Assembly: GCF_008329525.1 (NCBI RefSeq)
Contig: NZ_NPKQ01000008.1
Coordinates: 186,001 to 250,000, forward strand
Source of the DNA: Tardiphaga sp. P9-11
GTDB taxonomy: Bacteria; Pseudomonadota; Alphaproteobacteria; Rhizobiales; Xanthobacteraceae
Length of the DNA stretch: 64,000 bases
Direction: 5' to 3'
Shown here: positions 63,311 through 64,000 of the stretch, piece after piece
Layout: every line of letters starts with the position of its first letter
Position numbering within the stretch: position 1 is the first letter of the stretch
Made by a program: the position numbers and the translations under genes
The notes under the pieces: generated by a model
Told to the model about the DNA's origin: nothing
What the model saw: only the letters and a program-made list of their open reading frames with translations
Database searches by the model: none

Positions 63311-64000
63311 ATGAACGCTCCCGTATTGCTCGCTCAACTCGCCGGTTCCACCACGCAGACCCCGCCGTCTCCGAAGAACCTGAAGCTTGAGAAGCCGCAG
63401 AACGGGCAGGCTGTCACAGTCCATCTCGACGGCAATACGAAACTCGATTTCGCTGACGTCGCGAGCGAGAAGCTGACCTTCGTACGCGTCGGCGAAAAGC
63501 TGATCATCCTCTTCGACAACCAGTCGACTGTGACCGTTGATCCGGTGTTCGACTCGATGGGCAAGCCGCTCACCGATCTCGCGTTCGACATGGGCTCCGA
63601 TCGCACGCTGACAGGTGAGCAGTTCGCGCAAACATTTCCGATCACCACCGATCAGTCCGTTCTGCCTGCAGCCGGCGGCGCCACGGGCCCGACGGGCGGC
63701 GCGAATTTCGGCGATGCGACCGTCGGCGCTCTGGGTGCCTCGGGCGCACGTCTCGCGCTGCTCACGGGCGAGGATGGCGGTGGAGGCTTCAGCACGCTTG
63801 ACGATGGTACGCCTAACCCGTCGCCGATTCCCGGCGGTGTGACGGCTGTGACGCTGAATGAAGATGGTTTTGCGGAAGGCAATCTCGGCGGCACCGGCGA
63901 TACGGGTGGCACCGCAACATCGGTGACCGGTTCGCTCAATGTTGATTTCGGGACCGACTTCGTAAATCGCAGCTTCGCATTCTCGCTCAATCAGCCGACG
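63311..64000 (+). CDS. Large type I-secreted adhesin, N-terminal retention module (LapA-like), cut by window edge
   Basis: The ATG at 63311, preceded by GAGG at 9 bp, opens a frame that runs to the window end (230 codons seen). The start MNAPVLLAQLAGSTTQTPPS is followed by a compact globular part (about 22-110, LKLEKPQNGQAVTVHLDGNT and LTFVRVGEKLIILFDNQSTV) that resembles retention modules of LapA-type adhesins. Residues 119-122 read PAAG, a di-alanine like the LapG cleavage site TAAG of Pseudomonas LapA at nearly the same depth. After it comes a Gly/Ala/Thr-rich linker and the first acidic repeat-like sequence (AVTLNEDGFAEGNLGGTGDT), usual before VCBS-type repeats. The whole protein is probably very large. 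It should be exported by the adjacent type I system. Confidence 0.86.
   Translation, partial: MNAPVLLAQLAGSTTQTPPSPKNLKLEKPQNGQAVTVHLDGNTKLDFADVASEKLTFVRVGEKLIILFDNQSTVTVDPVFDSMGKPLTDLAFDMGSDRTLTGEQFAQTFPITTDQSVLPAAGGATGPTGGANFGDATVGALGASGARLALLTGEDGGGGFSTLDDGTPNPSPIPGGVTAVTLNEDGFAEGNLGGTGDTGGTATSVTGSLNVDFGTDFVNRSFAFSLNQPT

Overview
The window looks like chromosomal DNA of a Bradyrhizobium/Rhodopseudomonas/Tardiphaga-type alphaproteobacterium. The basis is overall high G+C, several branched-chain-type ABC uptake systems, LPS/polysaccharide genes of rhizobial type, a RopB/Omp25-like porin and short palindromic intergenic repeats of a kind common in that group. No rRNA or tRNA gene and no CRISPR array was seen. 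The exact genus is an inference.

Layout. (1) 1-13.9 kb is housekeeping and uptake. A leftward set encodes a HemD-type protein, a fused two-domain class III CoA-transferase, a periplasmic binding protein and a LivH permease cut by the window edge. purU points the other way. A MarR regulator then faces a complete rightward binding protein-LivH-LivM-LivG-LivF operon that ends with a zinc-type (MetE-like) methyltransferase and a terminator. (2) About 13.9-30.7 kb is an accessory island. It holds a hipBA toxin-antitoxin pair, a leftward group (ECF-type sigma factor, MinD/ParA-like ATPase with an altered P-loop, a small protein and a Lon-like AAA+ ATPase), a truncated DUF262 gene, an IS110-family remnant, a C5 DNA methyltransferase and a Vsr endonuclease. 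Two diverged copies of one module (sigma factor, 119-residue protein, 21-bp-period arrays) lie at 20.5-22.8 and 28.7-30.5 kb, and each copy keeps a different gene intact. The 3' end of ugd borders the island on the right, and a 42-bp lookalike of that end borders it on the left, as expected if an element had integrated into ugd. (3) 30.7-38.1 kb is ugd, an HTH/methyltransferase-like gene, metK, a structured leader and ahcY, then a gene-poor stretch with one small gene. (4) 38.2-43.2 kb is a fumarylacetoacetate-hydrolase-family enzyme, an MsbA-type ABC exporter, a porin and an AraC regulator. (5) 43.2-55.2 kb is envelope sugar synthesis: galE, a glycosyltransferase, gmhB, waaF, hldD, hldE, a FlaA1/CapD-type dehydratase, a WecA-type transferase, a uronate-type epimerase and a ManC-type bifunctional enzyme. 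(6) 55.3-64 kb is a type I secretion locus: TolC, ABC and HlyD components, a LapG-like protease, a small secreted protein and the start of a large adhesin with a LapG-type di-alanine site.

How the genes work together. GmhB, HldE, HldD and WaaF are successive steps of heptose supply and transfer to the LPS core. Ugd, GalE and ManC supply other sugar nucleotides. MetK makes S-adenosylmethionine and AhcY removes its by-product. The last block has the parts of a LapA-type surface adhesin with its own exporter and release protease. Two TTAA-N7-TTAA boxes, one upstream of the exporter operon and one upstream of the adhesin, suggest shared CtrA control. The least-explained material is the island, above all the 21-bp-period arrays.
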